A program made the translations under genes and the position numbers. A DNA stretch of 64,000 nucleotides from Ulota crispa (Eukaryota; Streptophyta; Bryopsida; Orthotrichales; Orthotrichaceae): positions 37,720,002-37,784,001 of the forward strand of contig OY987242.1 in assembly GCA_963920765.1 (NCBI GenBank). Direction: 5' to 3'. Positions 1 to 12,702 of this stretch are shown here, one piece after another. The notes beneath the pieces were generated by a model. That model had not been told where the DNA came from, did no database searches, and worked only from the letters and a program-made list of their open reading frames with translations. The stretch's first letter is position 1. Every line of letters begins with the position of its first letter.

Positions 1-668
1 TCAAAATAATGAAGAGCAGGTTTTAAATGTCAAGCATCTAATTCCTGAAGTTAAGAAACTCTTGTGTTTTGTAAACTTGTAAGGTACTGTATAAACCCGT
101 AGAAGAGTTGGCCTTTTATGTGTCAAACGACATTAGCGTGGAGATGAGGTGTCACATTTAGGAAAAACATGTCCTAAACAACTTATCCATACAGATTATT
201 ATAAACTAATAATTTCAGACATGTTTTTCTTGTCATGGGTTGATGTTTGCAATTCCCTTTCAGCCATTATGTATCTCTGCTAGAACCAAAATGCTCCACA
301 TAAAATGGTGCCATGAGTTTTGAAAAATCTTCCTGAACGATTGTCACTAAATTCTTACTTGCACCTACAATTGTCAACAAACTTTGTGAGCTATTGAGAT
401 TTCTATCACGTAGCTAATAACAATAATCAAGATTTGGTGTTATTCACAATCCCACATAGCACTCTTTTAGGTAAAGTTGTCAAACTTGAATGGGAGCCAA
501 CTTGAGCTTTTGTCATGATTTGTTAACGTTGTGATAAGATAATACTAGTCATTAGAGAGAATCATTAATAGGATTAGAATTGCCACAATTTTTGTGGATA
601 TACGTCAAACGGTCTATACAACATTTGCATTTCACAAGGAAATGTTGTTACAAGTCCCTTCAAAACAA
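1..668. other. AT-rich intergenic DNA, no gene seen
   Basis: No reading frame here shows a recognisable domain or plausible splice structure. The stretch ends at the target duplication of the foldback element beginning at 669. Confidence 0.6.
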
Positions 669-988
669 GGGAAAATTTTATGGATACTCTTGAAGTTTGC
701 CATATTTGTATACCCTTAGTTTTTCAGAAATTGCACAAATACTCTTGGACCACAGTTTATAAGCATTTGTTTTGTTGTGCAAGCTACTTCCTTCATGACC
801 AATGTCAAAGCAAGGAGTGCAATAGAACCAAAAAAAGAAGTAACATGCACAAAAAGAGAGAAGGGAGTGGCATGCACAATAGAACAAATGCCTAGAAATT
901 ATGATCTAAGGATTATTGTGCAAGTTCTGAAAAACTGGGGTATCTATACAATTATCGCAAACTTCAAAGGTATCCATAAAACTTTCCC
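669..988. mobile_element. Foldback MITE, GGGAAAATTT family, copy 1
   Basis: The element opens with GGGAAAATTTTATGGATAC and closes with its imperfect reverse complement ending TTTCCC. The two halves fold on each other over most of their length. The flanking 9-mers are TCAAAACAA (660-668) and TTGAAACAA (989-997), seven of nine matching, which fits an aged 9-bp target duplication. Copies 2 and 3 lie at 7960-8220 and 27965-28275. Short reading frames inside are by-products of the palindrome. Confidence 0.75.
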
Positions 989-3046
989 TTGAAACAAAAT
1001 GCATGTAATACATACAATGGCAATATTCTAATTCTAGTTCAACAATTAAAACTCAAGTGATTGTTATCCTTCACATAAGAGTTAACAATTAGAACTTCTT
1101 TACTTATTGCTTCAAATACCATAGTGTGACATGGGTTCTATTTTTTATTAATTGAAAAATGTTAAAAACAAATTTTCACAAGATGTCAATAAACAAATGA
1201 CGAAATTTGTGAAAATTGTATAAGAGCTATGACAAAAAGTTCATTAATAAACGTCAATGCTAAAAGGGTTTTGAATTACTTGTAACTCAAACCATCAACA
1301 ATTTAATTAAAACTTGTTACACACACCCACTTCCATTCATGTGAGCATTATAAAAATTAAACTGCTTTCACTTTTATTGTCCCTTTAAATTCAAAAGGAC
1401 ATGATCTTTTGTTCACATTTAATGTGACAAACAAAGAACTAATTATGTACTTACAAAATCAAAATCATACTTATTACATTTTAATGTATACAAAAAGCTT
1501 TGGGTGAAAATAATAATTATTTTGTCATTGCAAAAACAAAATCCTTGTCACACTACGGTATGTTCATCTTTAGTTAAATGTAATGAATCAAGTCAACTTT
1601 TCACTTGAAATATATAAGCTTTTTTGCAAATTGCAGTGTTTACGAAATATGTTGAATATGAAGATCCAGGTCCGAAGTAATCCCTGAGCATGGACCACAG
1701 ACAGCTTTGCTCTTTAGAACTTGTTTGTTCCAGATTGGATGGCCCAAGGGCCAAGGGTAGAGAAACGCTTTGTTGCTGGCAAGAGGGCCCTCAGCCTGAG
1801 CGAGACCAAGCGCAATCTCAACTCTTTAGTGCAGTTGAAAGGAATTTTGCAGCTTTACGCTTCGCATCTCTGAGACTGTGACGTTAAAAGTCCAAAAAAC
1901 TAATTCCTTCTCTCAAGAGTTCAGAATAAGACCTGTAAAAAATTTCCCACAACATGGTACACTTTGAGACACATTGAACGAACACGCTAGGATGCGATAT
2001 TAGACTGTGATAATAAGGACTGGTTGAGTCCAAAACCAACAGGTAGTTCTGCCAAGACCAACAGGAGGGAGCATAAGTAGCAATACAGAGACAGTTACAC
2101 TAAGTATCCACGATTAAAAAACTTATTGAGCATAGGAGGTTATCAATTAAGGAAGGATTAAAATTACACATAACCTACCGATATTATAGCCCATTAACCT
2201 CTCTCCACCCAAGGGTACAAAACGCATCCACTAGTCAATATATTTCCATTTTGAGATGGCTAATTGTACCCCCAAAACAACCATAATTTAGACAATTTGC
2301 TGTTGTAACAAGTACAATTCAATCTTCCATTGTTATAAAATGTTACTTTGTGACTCAGTAATTCTTGTGTAAGAGATTAAGTATTATAAATTGGAGGTAT
2401 TCACTTATAACCATAAAACTGAGTTGGTAGGCTCAACTTAGAAAGGTACTACCTATACTGTATGACTCCCTACCACTAGAAACATGAAGATGAGTCCGTA
2501 CTTACAAAACATGAAGACGAGTTTTCGATTATTACTACACCGGAAGTATGAAGAATGAGTCATTCACCATTACCAATTAAGGCGACAACTTCCAGCATTC
2601 AAATTTAAGAAAAGGATACAAGTGTGCCATTGACAAGTTTTCAGTCTAACAATGAAAACCATCAACAATAGAAGTGATTACTCTGTAACCACCCACTAGT
2701 AACAGTGCTTTCTAAATTCCACAACCAGAATCACAGTCATCTGAACAATACTAATCGATGCACTGATATGTAATTTTAAGCTCATTTACCATTAATCTCC
2801 AAAAGCCAAAGCTCTGAAAATACAGGAAACAGAAACCCATACAAATGATTGAAATAAAAAAAAAAAACTCCAGGGAAAAAAGAAAGAGATGAGAGATCAT
2901 TTTTCAAGATGCAACGAGTCTCAAGTTCAAAATGGAGTCAAATACATGTACCTCTTTTCACTACCACGACGGAACCAATTACAATTTCTTTAACAGCAAG
3001 GGCTCAAAGAGATCCATCTTGCACTAACTGAGATCACAAATTCGTA
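989..3046. other. Intergenic DNA, no gene supported
   Basis: AT-rich and without a convincing gene. A 63-codon frame at 1690-1881 is slightly more GC-rich than its surroundings but has no recognisable motif or splice partner. The 2.9-3.2 kb part is probably 3' flank of the TMEM18 gene. Confidence 0.5.
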
Positions 3047-3200
3047 CTTCCCGGTGCCCCTTCAATCAGCAAGCATCCTGAGATACTCTATTAAAAAAAG
3101 ACCTAATTCTCAGCTGTGGTCAAATTCCCGATGCCCCTTCAATCAGCAAACATCCTGAAAGACTCTATTAAACAAGACCTGATTCTCAAGTGCGGTCCAA
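3047..3200. repeat. Two tandem 77-bp units downstream of TMEM18
   Basis: The block beginning TTCCCGGTGCCCCTTCAATC at 3047 is repeated from 3124 as TTCCCGATGCCCCTTCAATC with roughly 85-90% identity. The duplication may be larger, because a phrase containing GAGTCAAA and TGTACCTC occurs both before (about 2935) and after (about 3210) the units. Confidence 0.75.
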
Positions 3201-3357
3201 ATTCAAAATAGAGTCAAACATATGTACCTCGTTTTCACCGCCAAGATAGTATCATTGAACGCCTCTCTTGAACAGATTCAGGATAACCCTAACTGTCGGT
3301 GGCCCATTGGTTCATTCTAAGGGAGTCTCTATTGCACACAAGGACCGGATTTTTCCA

Positions 3358-3864
3358 TCACTCTTTCTTCTCACGGACCAGGCGGGCTTTGTGCTTGAGC
3401 TCCGCTCGCTTCCACTTAACCATCATCTGCGTGAGAGCCACCATGCTGTTCACGAGAATCAGAGTCGAGATCAACAACAGAGGCCCCGACCACACGGTGG
3501 AGATGAAAACGCCGTGGGAGTCGAAATAGGGTTGCCCTGCAAAGCGACGCCAATTCCGGAGCAGCAAAAAGTTGAGCCGCTCCGCGCACCACACCGACAC
3601 GAGGCATCCGAAGAACAAAACGGCTTGCGTGTTGCCGGATTTCCTGGTCGCCATCACCACAACCACGAGCAGAATGTGAAACGCGATCAAGGCTAACAGC
3701 CAGGGCTCCGTCCAGTCCACCGCATGCACGAAGGCCAGAATGGGATCCAACAACCCTCCATGCTGCTTGAAATCCGCGTATTGTTTTCGAAGTGACTCCG
3801 ACACGCCTTCCACTATGGCCGCCATCTGATCCATGTGCGCCGACGCTGCCGATCCGAGATCCAT
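3358..3864 (-). CDS. TMEM18: TMEM18 family membrane protein
   Basis: This single-exon gene encodes 168 residues. The family is a small, conserved protein of the nuclear envelope and ER; in animals it is linked to chromatin tethering and body-weight control, and its biochemical role in plants is not established. Diagnostic features are the DWTEPWLLAL block at the start of TM1 (residues 50-60), a second hydrophobic stretch with WCAERLN (92-98), the YFDSHGVFIS block (113-122) before the third hydrophobic segment (124-145), and a basic tail ending KARLVREKKE, the usual nuclear-localising end. The start at 3864 gives the normal family length. An upstream in-frame ATG at 4038 would add 58 residues with no family similarity. 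A telobox-like AAACCCTAA lies just upstream near 4062. The plus-strand frames over this gene are antisense shadows. Confidence 0.93.
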   Translation of the reverse strand: MDLGSAASAHMDQMAAIVEGVSESLRKQYADFKQHGGLLDPILAFVHAVDWTEPWLLALIAFHILLVVVVMATRKSGNTQAVLFFGCLVSVWCAERLNFLLLRNWRRFAGQPYFDSHGVFISTVWSGPLLLISTLILVNSMVALTQMMVKWKRAELKHKARLVREKKE

Positions 3865-4283
3865 GCTGAATGCACCAACAACGCTCCTCCAATAAAATCT
3901 GTACACAAAACCCCTATCTACAAACTTCGAAAAAAATAAGTCGGGATGGATAAAGCTTGTTGTACTGACATGTTCTCTAGCGGAATCAGCCTTTGTGCCG
4001 TGCGATAATGCTTGATTGCACGACCTCGGACTTCCCAAGACAACTAAAACCTCGGGATCTAAACCCTAATTTGCTCTAACGGAAACCAAAAATGACACCG
4101 ACAAGCTTGGTGCAAGCCGCAACACATGTGCGAGGATTGACACTCGTTCACATGACAATGCGGTGATTTGCAGACGTCCCATGAATCAAGCAGGTTCCAC
4201 CAGCAGCTGCCTGATCAAGCAACAGTCGTGTAGAATTCCTCTAGAACAACCTAGAAACCCCATTTTTCATTCTACGATAAGCT

Positions 4284-4595
4284 TAAGGTAGGAACACCCA
4301 TAAACGTCAGTGTCCCCATAACCGTCACCTGTGAAATCTTGGAAAATCTGTGGAAGTAGATAGATACAATGACAAGAATATACAACAAGTGAATATGAAA
4401 TCTTAATAGTGGTTATGGGTACAATGGCAGTTTGCTCTTTAAAATTTCACAGCTTATTCTCACAGTATCCAAATAATACATTCCAAAGTGCAAACTTATA
4501 TTTTTCTGAGGATCCTATAATTTGCTAGTTGTTTATTAATAATAGTCATCAAGTTCAAAACCCTTAGTTTGACGTTTATGGGTGCTCCTACCTTA
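4284..4595. mobile_element. Short TIR element, TAAGGTAGG family, copy 1
   Basis: The left end TAAGGTAGGAACACCCATAA and the right end (reverse complement TAAGGTAGGAGCACCCATAA) form inverted repeats of about 26 bp. The interior is AT-rich and noncoding. I could not identify a clear target duplication. Confidence 0.6.
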
Positions 4596-4692
4596 TGTCC
4601 GGGAAGAATAAGTGTTTATTGCAGCAATTGCTAGGGGTAGCAGGTGGTAACCGGTGGTAGCCAGTGGTAGTTGGTTTGATCTATTTGAAAAA

Positions 4693-5094
4693 GGGAATGA
4701 CTGGAAACACCCCTAGTTGCTACGTGGACACCCCTATAGTCCAACCTATTGAATTTGAGATTATTGTTACGTTAAAATATGGAATAAAATCAAAACAATA
4801 TTTTAGCGCATATTTGCATCTACAAATGTTGCAAACATACAACAAATATGCCTCATTTGTGACATGGTCAAGAGTTAAACTTACAAATGAAGGGAGTAAC
4901 TGGTTTAACTCTTGCCAATGTCACAAATGAGACATACTTGTAGTATGTTTGCAGCAATTGTAGATGAAAATGTGTGCTAAAATGTTCTTTTGATTTTTTT
5001 CCATATTTCAATATAATGATAATCTAAAATTTAATAGGTTGGGCTATAGGGGGTGTCCACGTAGCAATTGGGGGGTGTCTCCCTAGTCATTCCC
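4693..5094. mobile_element. Foldback MITE with perfect 8-bp target duplication
   Basis: The element starts GGGAATGACTGGAAACACCC and ends with an imperfect reverse complement finishing AGTCATTCCC; the arms pair through most of its 402 bp. TTGAAAAA occurs immediately before (4685-4692) and after (5095-5102). The GGG...CCC ends resemble the other foldback families here, but the sequence is otherwise distinct. The 88-codon frame inside (4664-4930) is not considered coding. Confidence 0.85.
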
Positions 5095-5109
5095 TTGAAA
5101 AAACTGGTG

Positions 5110-5722
5110 TAAGGTAGCAATATCCATAAGTGTGAAACTAAGGACTTTGGAGTAGGTCAATCAATTGATGAACTTTGGAAAAAATAGCGTTTCATAAGCA
5201 AGAGGAAACCAAAAATATTGGCATCAATTTAAAAATTCCAATTGTAAGCATTTTGTTCACAAAGATTTTTCAAAGTCCAAAATTATTGAAAATGGATAGT
5301 TGTGTGTAAGAGATGCTAAAAAAGATTCATCTTATTGAAGCTTTCAATGTGCTCATATGCTTCAAAAAGACACTTGAACAATTACTTATATAGTGAGATG
5401 AAGCACCCATAACCGTCATGAAAGATGAAAAAATACCATGCTTGGGGTACTTGAATGGTGTGTTTACTTACTTTGTTTATTTACTTGCGGTATTGCTAAA
5501 TTATTTAACGTCATTCATTGAATCTACTTCCAAATCCATTGGCGTTCAAATGCGTTGCACTTGTTACCCATAACCATTATTTTGTCACCCAAAACCCTGA
5601 TTTTGTCACTCATAATCAAAAAAAATTGTATCCATCAATCATGGGACCAAAAAACATAGATAAAGGTACAAATTTAGGTCAAGCTCATGGGGACAATCAC
5701 AGTTAGGGGTGTTGATACCTTA
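5110..5722. mobile_element. Short TIR element, TAAGGTAGG family, copy 2
   Basis: The left end TAAGGTAGCAATATCCATAA and the right end (reverse complement TAAGGTATCAACACCCCTAA) match the termini of the 4284-4595 element. The interior contains several CCCATAACCGTCA-like words also found near the ends of copy 1. No coding capacity. Confidence 0.5.
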
Positions 5723-6818
5723 CATTGCTAAGAGCATCATCAACCAAAAACAGTGCATGAGATTGTAACTTCATTTCTCTTGGTGAAGTCAGTTGTATAG
5801 AAGTTGGAGGTGCTTTTAGGGCTTCAAGAGAACCATGACAATGCATAATCAAGATAAGGGCATGTCCAAAAGATCTCCCCATTTTGTAGATTTGCTTGTT
5901 TTTGGTGCCCTTTCACTTTCCTTGTAGTGTGTGCTCAAACATCACAATGGATTGTACATATCAAATTCTTGCAAGAGGGAAGAATTTTTTACATTAGGTT
6001 GAAAGATTAATTTGCTTTTTTTCTAATGACTAAATATTAAACTTTGAAGAAGAAATTGTTTTGGACTTACAAAATGAAAGTAACGGAAAGATGAACTTCA
6101 TCATTGCAATTGAGTACTAAAACTTCATCTAGACATGACTTTTGCTAAACATATTCAATTCTAATGAAATTTTTTTTTTTGGAATGAGCATAGCATTATT
6201 TATAGGGCAAGTTCGTCAAAATTAGCTTTTTGATGAATCATAATTTCAAAACCAATGTTTTCATTTAATTTGCTAACCTTGCACCCTAACTTTTTTTTTT
6301 GAAGATATCAAATTAAAATTCTAAATTAAAATGCTAGATAACTCAATCATGTCTCAAGGGGGAGATAAAAATATACGTTCATACACATTCATTCTGTAAA
6401 ATTGCCAAAAAGCAACAAATTTAGACATTTCTATTTTACTCAAATAAAAAACCTTGTACAAAAATAGAATCAAAAGTCTAAACAATAATAGAACAATAGA
6501 CAAGAACAAAAGCTATACAATAATATGCAATAATAGGGAAAAACAAGGAATGGACAAGAATAGGAGAAATAGGCAAGAACATGAGTGATATGAGGAACAT
6601 ACAAAAATATACAAAATAGGAGGAATCAAATTATAAATTCATTGGACTCATGATCTACATTTTTGGTGAATTTCAATCATGTAGAGGGATCATTGATGCT
6701 TCATTTGCTCCTAACTTAGCATTGAGTTCTACTTTATTATCATACTAGGTTGCAATGGAGCATCTCAATCATGCTTGGACCCTTCAGAATTCCATAAGAG
6801 CCAATCTTCTAAACAATT
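5723..6818. other. AT-rich intergenic DNA, nothing recognised
   Basis: Contains long T runs and simple ACAA/AATAG-rich sequence around 6400-6600, and no supportable gene. Confidence 0.55.
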
Positions 6819-6820
6819 AC

Positions 6821-7401
6821 TCCCTCTATCCCAATACAAAGCTCCAAAAAACTTCTCCATGAGGGATTAATTGTATTTTTAGTCATCATGCTAGTGACAA
6901 ATGCATTCTAGAATCAATATACCACCTACCAAATATCTGCAAAATTTCAAGTTTTTATGTTGTCGTTTAGAATCTCAAATTCCATGCAAAAAGTATCATA
7001 TTTGTGCATAGTTTGAGAAGGCTGTCGGCTCCTCATTATTTTAGTCTTTGTACCTATGACACTTGCATTCTAGAATCAATATACCATCTATCAAATGTGT
7101 GCAAAATCCCTAGCTTTGATGTTGCCGTTTGGGCGCCCAAATTCCATGCTAAAAGTACCATATTTGTACATGTTGCAAGCTCCTCATTATTAATGATTTA
7201 AAGATTAGTAGCAACAATGGTATCTCATATGGGCAAGGCCAAACTTGTTAGGAGAGGAATGCTCTCTAATTGCTTAGCTTGCCCCCATGAGACCATTGGT
7301 CATGATAAACGCTTTCTCAACAATTGAAATTAGCAAAAAGGAGCTTTTTAGTGGGACAAGAACTACGCCTAATTTGGAGCTTTAAATTGGGACAAAGGGA
7401 G
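6821..7401. mobile_element. Stowaway-like MITE (Tc1/mariner type) with internal repeat
   Basis: The ends are CTCCCTCTATCCCAATACAA and, as reverse complement, CTCCCTTTGTCCCAATTTAA, flanked on both sides by TA (6819-6820 and 7402-7403). CTCCCT..(G/A)TCCCAA termini with a TA duplication are the hallmark of plant Stowaway elements. Inside, a block of about 115 bp beginning TGCATTCTAGAATCAATATA occurs twice, near 6903 and 7066, and a separate hairpin lies around 7214-7301. Confidence 0.8.
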
Positions 7402-7403
7402 TA

Positions 7404-7958
7404 TCAAGTTTAATGCAATGTATCACTATTTTGATAATGACATTATGTATTGAAAAATAACAAAGATTTGAACAACAATGTCTTACAACAACTATTAAGA
7501 AAATTCCATATAAACAACTTACTAACACTCTTGACATTGTAGTACTTATATTCAATCAATAAATATGTAAACGTTTGGATTTATCATTTTGTGATCAGGT
7601 TTATGTAACATGAATAACAAACAATCTATTTCTCAATTTCAAGTATTGCATTGGCATGATTACAGACAAGTTTTTATTTGATGAACAATCTTCTTTACGT
7701 CAAAGAATGTCTTTACATTCCAAAGGACTTGCAGTCTTTGAAAAAATTTACAACTCTGAAGTTGTCGTGATTTCCCACCAGCATAGCATTATAATCCAAC
7801 ACCACATTTGAAACTTAAGCTCTTAGGAATTTTGGTGAACTGTAGGCTGTCAAACTGACAATGGTACTTGTTCTAGATGAAATCATCCTCAACGTTGCCC
7901 ACAAGTGTATTCTTCCATGACATCCAACTTCATTTCATCCATCTCAGTTACCAACTCT
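7404..7958. other. AT-rich intergenic DNA, nothing recognised
   Basis: No gene, RNA or repeat structure stood out between the Stowaway-like element and the next foldback element. Confidence 0.5.
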
Positions 7959-7959
7959 T

Positions 7960-8220
7960 GGAAAAATTTCATGGATACCTCTGAAGTTTGCCATATTTTC
8001 ATAGATACCCCGGCTTTTTCAGAAATTTCACAAATACCCTTGGACCAAAATTTCCATGCATTTTTTTGGTGCATGTCATTTCTTTCTCACTTTGTGCGCT
8101 TCTTTTTGATATGTGTGCGCACAAAATAAGAAGGGAAGTGGCATGCACAACAAAACGAACAGATAGCAGGGGTATCTGTGAAAATATGGCAAACTTCAGA
8201 GATATCCATGAAATTTTCCC
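7960..8220. mobile_element. Foldback MITE, GGGAAAATTT family, copy 2
   Basis: Begins GGAAAAATTTCATGGATACC and ends with its reverse-complement-like GGATATCCATGAAATTTTCCC region; the body aligns with copies 1 and 3. Flanking 9-mers no longer match well, so this copy is probably older or has lost its target duplication. It lies about 370 bp beyond the stop codon of TPST. Confidence 0.7.
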
Positions 8221-8586
8221 TATATTCTTTAGTTTCGTAACTTTTGCAAGACATAGGTCTTTAAAACTCTATTTTGCACATGTTCTATAATTTTAAGAGT
8301 GCAAGGTTACGAAATAACCGTCACAATATGGCTCCGTCCTTCGTCCTCCATTGCGTTTTCATGATGCTTCAGAGAAACAGATGCTTCAACTTCAGCATAT
8401 TTCAGACGGAGTTTTAAGATACAAACTGGGTGTTTTCATTCAAATGTTTTCCCACTGACCGGGGAAGTAAATATTTAAACCACCACTACTCTATACCACG
8501 ATATTACACTGATACCTAGATACTCATGCCCTGTGAAATTGCTCCAACAGCGCTACAGGCATGGCACACTCGAGCAAAGCAAGTGC

Positions 8587-11500
8587 CTATAGTTTTTCAT
8601 GAATTGGCATAAATGTTAAGCGCCGCAACCAATATGGCAGCCAGTCATTACCTACTCTCTTTCGAATTCTTAGTACCAATGCAATTCCCAAACCAAGTAT
8701 GCTCGCTGTAACACACAGGGCGGAAAACATGGACATGACAACTGCTCGGTCTTCCTGAACCTGAATCCAGCCAAACCATACGAAATCTTAGATGTCAACT
8801 TTAAATCCTTTGTTCTGCTTCTATTCTAACCCATTGAAGCTCCAACAAAGTCAACACAGAACTTGCTTATAAACCAATAACAGTGTCTAAAATCCAGAGA
8901 TTGTAAGACATCGATTATGTAATTCAACCAGTCGCTACAAACCCACCCCCATCTTCACCCTAATTGTCCAAGAAACAGGATCAAGTCCACTCAAAGGCGG
9001 TTATCTAGTGGTAAGGAACAAACTAGACGTTGCATACAAAGAATCTGCAGAAGTAAAAACACATAACTGCAATAGAAAAAAACAATACTGATTATGAAGC
9101 CTGTTCAGAAGAAGCAGAACCTGAGGACGCGTGGATGTTGTGAAATGCCTCTGTTGCTCGGCAAAAAGCAACTTTGCATGCTCATAGAGATCCATGTCTA
9201 GATTATTCAGGGAAATAATCTCATCCACCACAGTCAATGGAATGAGTTCTCTCTCCTGTACCCACACGAGAAGAAAGTTGTCAGTGTTTCAAAGTTGCAA
9301 AGTTTAGACGTTGATGTAAACCGGCAAATTCTATTAAAAGATTCAACACACCAGACGTCTCCTTCTCTATGCACCTGTTGCGGACTCTTGATTCTATTGA
9401 TAGGGCTGACCAAGGACGTGAAAAGAATTTTCCAGTGACATTGGTCGCCTCCCAGAGAGCGCAGACAAGAACCAGACGATGATCCCATGAACCAGGACTT
9501 TCAAACGGTGGACTGGAAAATAAATAATCATCAAACAGCATTCATGCCAGCTTAGGTAGACATAACACGCACTTCACACAGAACAGAAGGAAACACAAAC
9601 CTGTTGGGAAAATCTGACAGGGCTTATCAGCTGCAAGGTGGAAGCTCGACGAACAGCATGGGAGGAACGCAGACTAGCCAGGCACGACTTATATGCTGCA
9701 AGCACAAGTTTCTGTGGATCTTTCTCCTGCACTGTCTTTGCCAGTCAGCACGGGAGATGTACTAGACGACAAGTTACGTCCACCACACTTATCTTGTGGA
9801 AATGGTCAAACTAACACAAAAAACAGCCAAATCCAGAGCAGAACAGAGCTCAGTGTCTTCACAGAACTAGACCTGTTGTATTTTGATCCAAGTACCCCTT
9901 CAGAGCTTCTGTATGGACCTGGAATTGATCCCGCACAAGAGAGAAGAAAGCACTGGCTGACTCCTGATGTTTCTCCGTCAAGCCTACGAAAAGCATGGAG
10001 TCTAACCGTCTCTGCACCCCCCCAATCCACGACTACGAGTCAGAAAGAGGTGAACCCACCAAGACTGGTTTAGACAACTGCAAACAATGTTTCACGGTTC
10101 AGCTTAACAGCTCGAAATGTGATCAATTGGGTGTTGCAAAGTTCAGAACGACACCTTTGCAACATCAAGCACTTCATTGCCAAGCTTAGGGTACAAATTG
10201 ATGCACTTTCGAATCACCATAGCACCGTCCTCATAAGAATTGTTTGTCAATCCTGCAACCTGTACAATGACACCAGACTCGGTAAAGAAAGTCCCAGAAA
10301 AGGGCCGCTCCCTCAGCCTACATGCCCACTGCTTCATTTAAAAAGCACACAATAACAACTACAACAAGAAAAGAAAGGACACTGTGGAGACCAGATGATC
10401 GAAAGGCCGCCCTAAAACAGTATTGATCAACCATGATCTTCAACAAACAGTCTCTAAGAGAAGAAGGGTAATCCAAGTAGTTGTGGCGCACGATGAGACC
10501 TGAAACGTAGCACCATTGTGAACGAGTTCGTGTGCAATTGGATGACGTATGAATTCAATTAAAGGCATGGTCATCGCAGGTGCATCGTACGTTGTATTGG
10601 TTGACGGAGGCCAGTCAACCTTTCCTTCCCGCCTGACATCACGCTGCCAGCCAGAACACACAATCAGCGCTTTAACAAAGTTTGGTGAACACAGTTGTAA
10701 GATCACTTGACAAATGGAATGAAGTCCAAAATTATCCAAATATTATAATATCAGCAAAAATCTTCAGATGAAGGATCTAACCCAATTCATCTTTTCAAAA
10801 GTAGGGGAGAGTCAGTTAGCAGAACCTCATTCTCTACATCAGTACATGCAACGCCAGTGTGAGCTCAATAAAATTATGTATATCTCAAAACCAGCCTCGC
10901 TAGACCTCACCAAACTTCTCCTCATCTCAATCTTTATGAGAATGCAAATAAAACACTACGATGAAAACAATAAGGGGAACAAGGAACAACTTGAGATCCC
11001 AACAATCAGGAGAAATGTCATAATGGTCGGTAATTCGTAGCAAGATCCAATGTATGAATATAAAAAGAAAAAAGAATTTTCAAATCTCGCTGAACATTCA
11101 AACTGTCTATAACTTACTCCACGTGCACCACAGTTGGTGATTGGTGGCATAGTGTGTGTCACATTACCCGTGCAAAGACGTCATGTTGCATGAAGGGGAC
11201 CAAGTGCTTCCAAGGCCAGATTGTGAGTGTGCTCACAAGCTGCTGCGAAGGGGATTTAGCACGGGGCAGAGAGCTTTGCGATGTGTTAAACGATTTTAGA
11301 CGCAAAAATCGAGCCGCAACTTCCACGGAAAACTCGTATGTGCTCAGCACCCGATCCACTGGATTGCGCACATTGGTCACAACAGAGGTTCTGCTTGGAA
11401 TCTTGTTCAAAATGCTCATGTCATCGTGTGTGGACAACAGCTTGCAGCTGGGCTGGCTGCACCCTCAACCCCTGACCCTGCCTATTAGTCAACTGAAACC

Positions 11501-12702
11501 TCCACCCCATGTGTGGATTAAGAACAATATCCAAGGACCCTAGCAAGAGTTCTTAAACCGGTCCTGGGGCCACACAAGTGTTCTGAATGTTGACCAAAAG
11601 CATCGGAGCATGAGCATAAGCATAAGCCGGAACCTCGAGAAGCAAGTCAAAAAAAAGAGTCACACTGTTGAAGAAGACCATGGCAGTTCAGGTTGTGAAC
11701 AACAGATGAAAGGGACACGCAATCTCTCGCCTCTCAACCATTCCATTTCATGTATTGATGACGCCTTCTGATACAATTTTGAGAAAGTCGCCATCTACTA
11801 GTGATGGCGCCTGATGAAGAACTCACAAGCCCACCAAGAAGCAACAACTTGAGGAGATTGGCAACAATCGCAGGGTATGTAATAACCTCATGTCCAGCCG
11901 AAGTTTATCGTACGACCGAGGACACCGCTCATTTGGCAAATACAGGTTCTTCAAGAAACTGGCACAGATCCCATGGTTAAAGTGAGCTTTTTTAGCTGGG
12001 AAAGTAATATATAGTGCCCAGGTAACGAGAATTTTACATGCATACCTGATGGTGAAAACCACAAGAGCCGCCTTCCAAGCTTACGTACTTAGAGCATATG
12101 AAACGTCCCATAGCTGATTTAGAGTTGGAATAAAGATGATGATCAAGTGCATGACCTATTGCATGCGCTAATTTAAAATGAAATGCTCTGCTGAGTGCTT
12201 GGATCTGCAGACCAACTAATCCGTTTGTGGGAAGTTTTCAGACAATCAATTGTAGCATCTTTGTAATGGAGTCCGTACCATTGATGATAAGTACGCCCGC
12301 CAGTTCGAGGGATATGCAAAAAGAAGAGTAAATCCAGAATTTTCTTGCCCCCGTGTTGCCGCTCTCTGCTCAAGGCGAGTTTCGCCGCGGTTGACCATTC
12401 AAGCACGGTTGCCTCACAGGACCGCTGATCAGAAAGCGATGATGCCGCAGAAGCAGCTGCGGGCTGTGTCCAATGGCACGCTAGAAAGACTGGAACACGG
12501 GCGGAAATATCAGGGAGGGAGGGAGGGAGGGTCACGGAGAAGAATCGAGGTCATAGATTATATCATCTTCTGAGGTAACATATGTAAATATTTGTGTATG
12601 GTATATCAAAAAAAGGAACACTTGGAGAATCAGAACATTTACAAAAAAACCTGGATAGAGTACGAAAGCAATAACGGATACGATGTGTAACAGCCAAGAC
12701 AT
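8587..12702 (-). CDS. TPST: Tyrosylprotein sulfotransferase, plant type (10 exons)
   Basis: Golgi type I membrane enzyme that transfers sulfate from PAPS to tyrosines of secreted peptides (PSK, PSY, RGF/CLEL types in Arabidopsis). My exons are 12702-12651, 12489-12279, 11958-11887, 11456-11168, 10643-10500, 10259-10155, 10011-9873, 9731-9601, 9255-9121 and 8760-8587. All are bounded by AG/GT in matching phase and total 483 residues; Arabidopsis TPST has 500. Exon 1 supplies a signal peptide (MSWLLHIVSVIAFVL). The 5'-phosphosulfate loop HIPRTGGRTY is at residues 76-85 and the 3'-phosphate motif VRNPVDRVLSTYEF starts at 141. Further conserved blocks are RCPRSYDKL, HNGATFQVAGLTNNS, RRLDSMLFVGLTEKH and SLNNLDMDLYEHAK. 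The last exon encodes the single C-terminal membrane helix (about 432-456) and a basic tail. The least certain points are exon 1 and whether exon 10 starts at 8760 or 8754. Confidence 0.9.
12512..12531 (+). other. G-rich run next to the TPST exon 2 acceptor
   Basis: Five GGG(A) blocks in a row on the plus strand match a G-quadruplex pattern. On the transcribed (minus) strand of TPST they read as a CCCTCC polypyrimidine tract about 25-40 bp upstream of the exon 2 acceptor, so the simplest role is splicing. Confidence 0.5.

Noticed and set aside
2457-2530. GATGAGTCCGTACTT, reminiscent of a hammerhead ribozyme core
   Set aside because: The required CTGATGA and CGAAAC core elements and pairing stems are not present.
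3268-3696. 142-codon plus-strand frame over TMEM18
   Set aside because: It is the antisense shadow of the TMEM18 coding exon; the minus strand carries all the family motifs.
9234-9541. Overlapping 84-86 codon minus-strand frames inside the TPST locus
   Set aside because: Joining exon 9731-9601 directly to 9255-9121 reproduces the exact spacing of Arabidopsis TPST (ISP to SLNNLD), so this stretch is intron.
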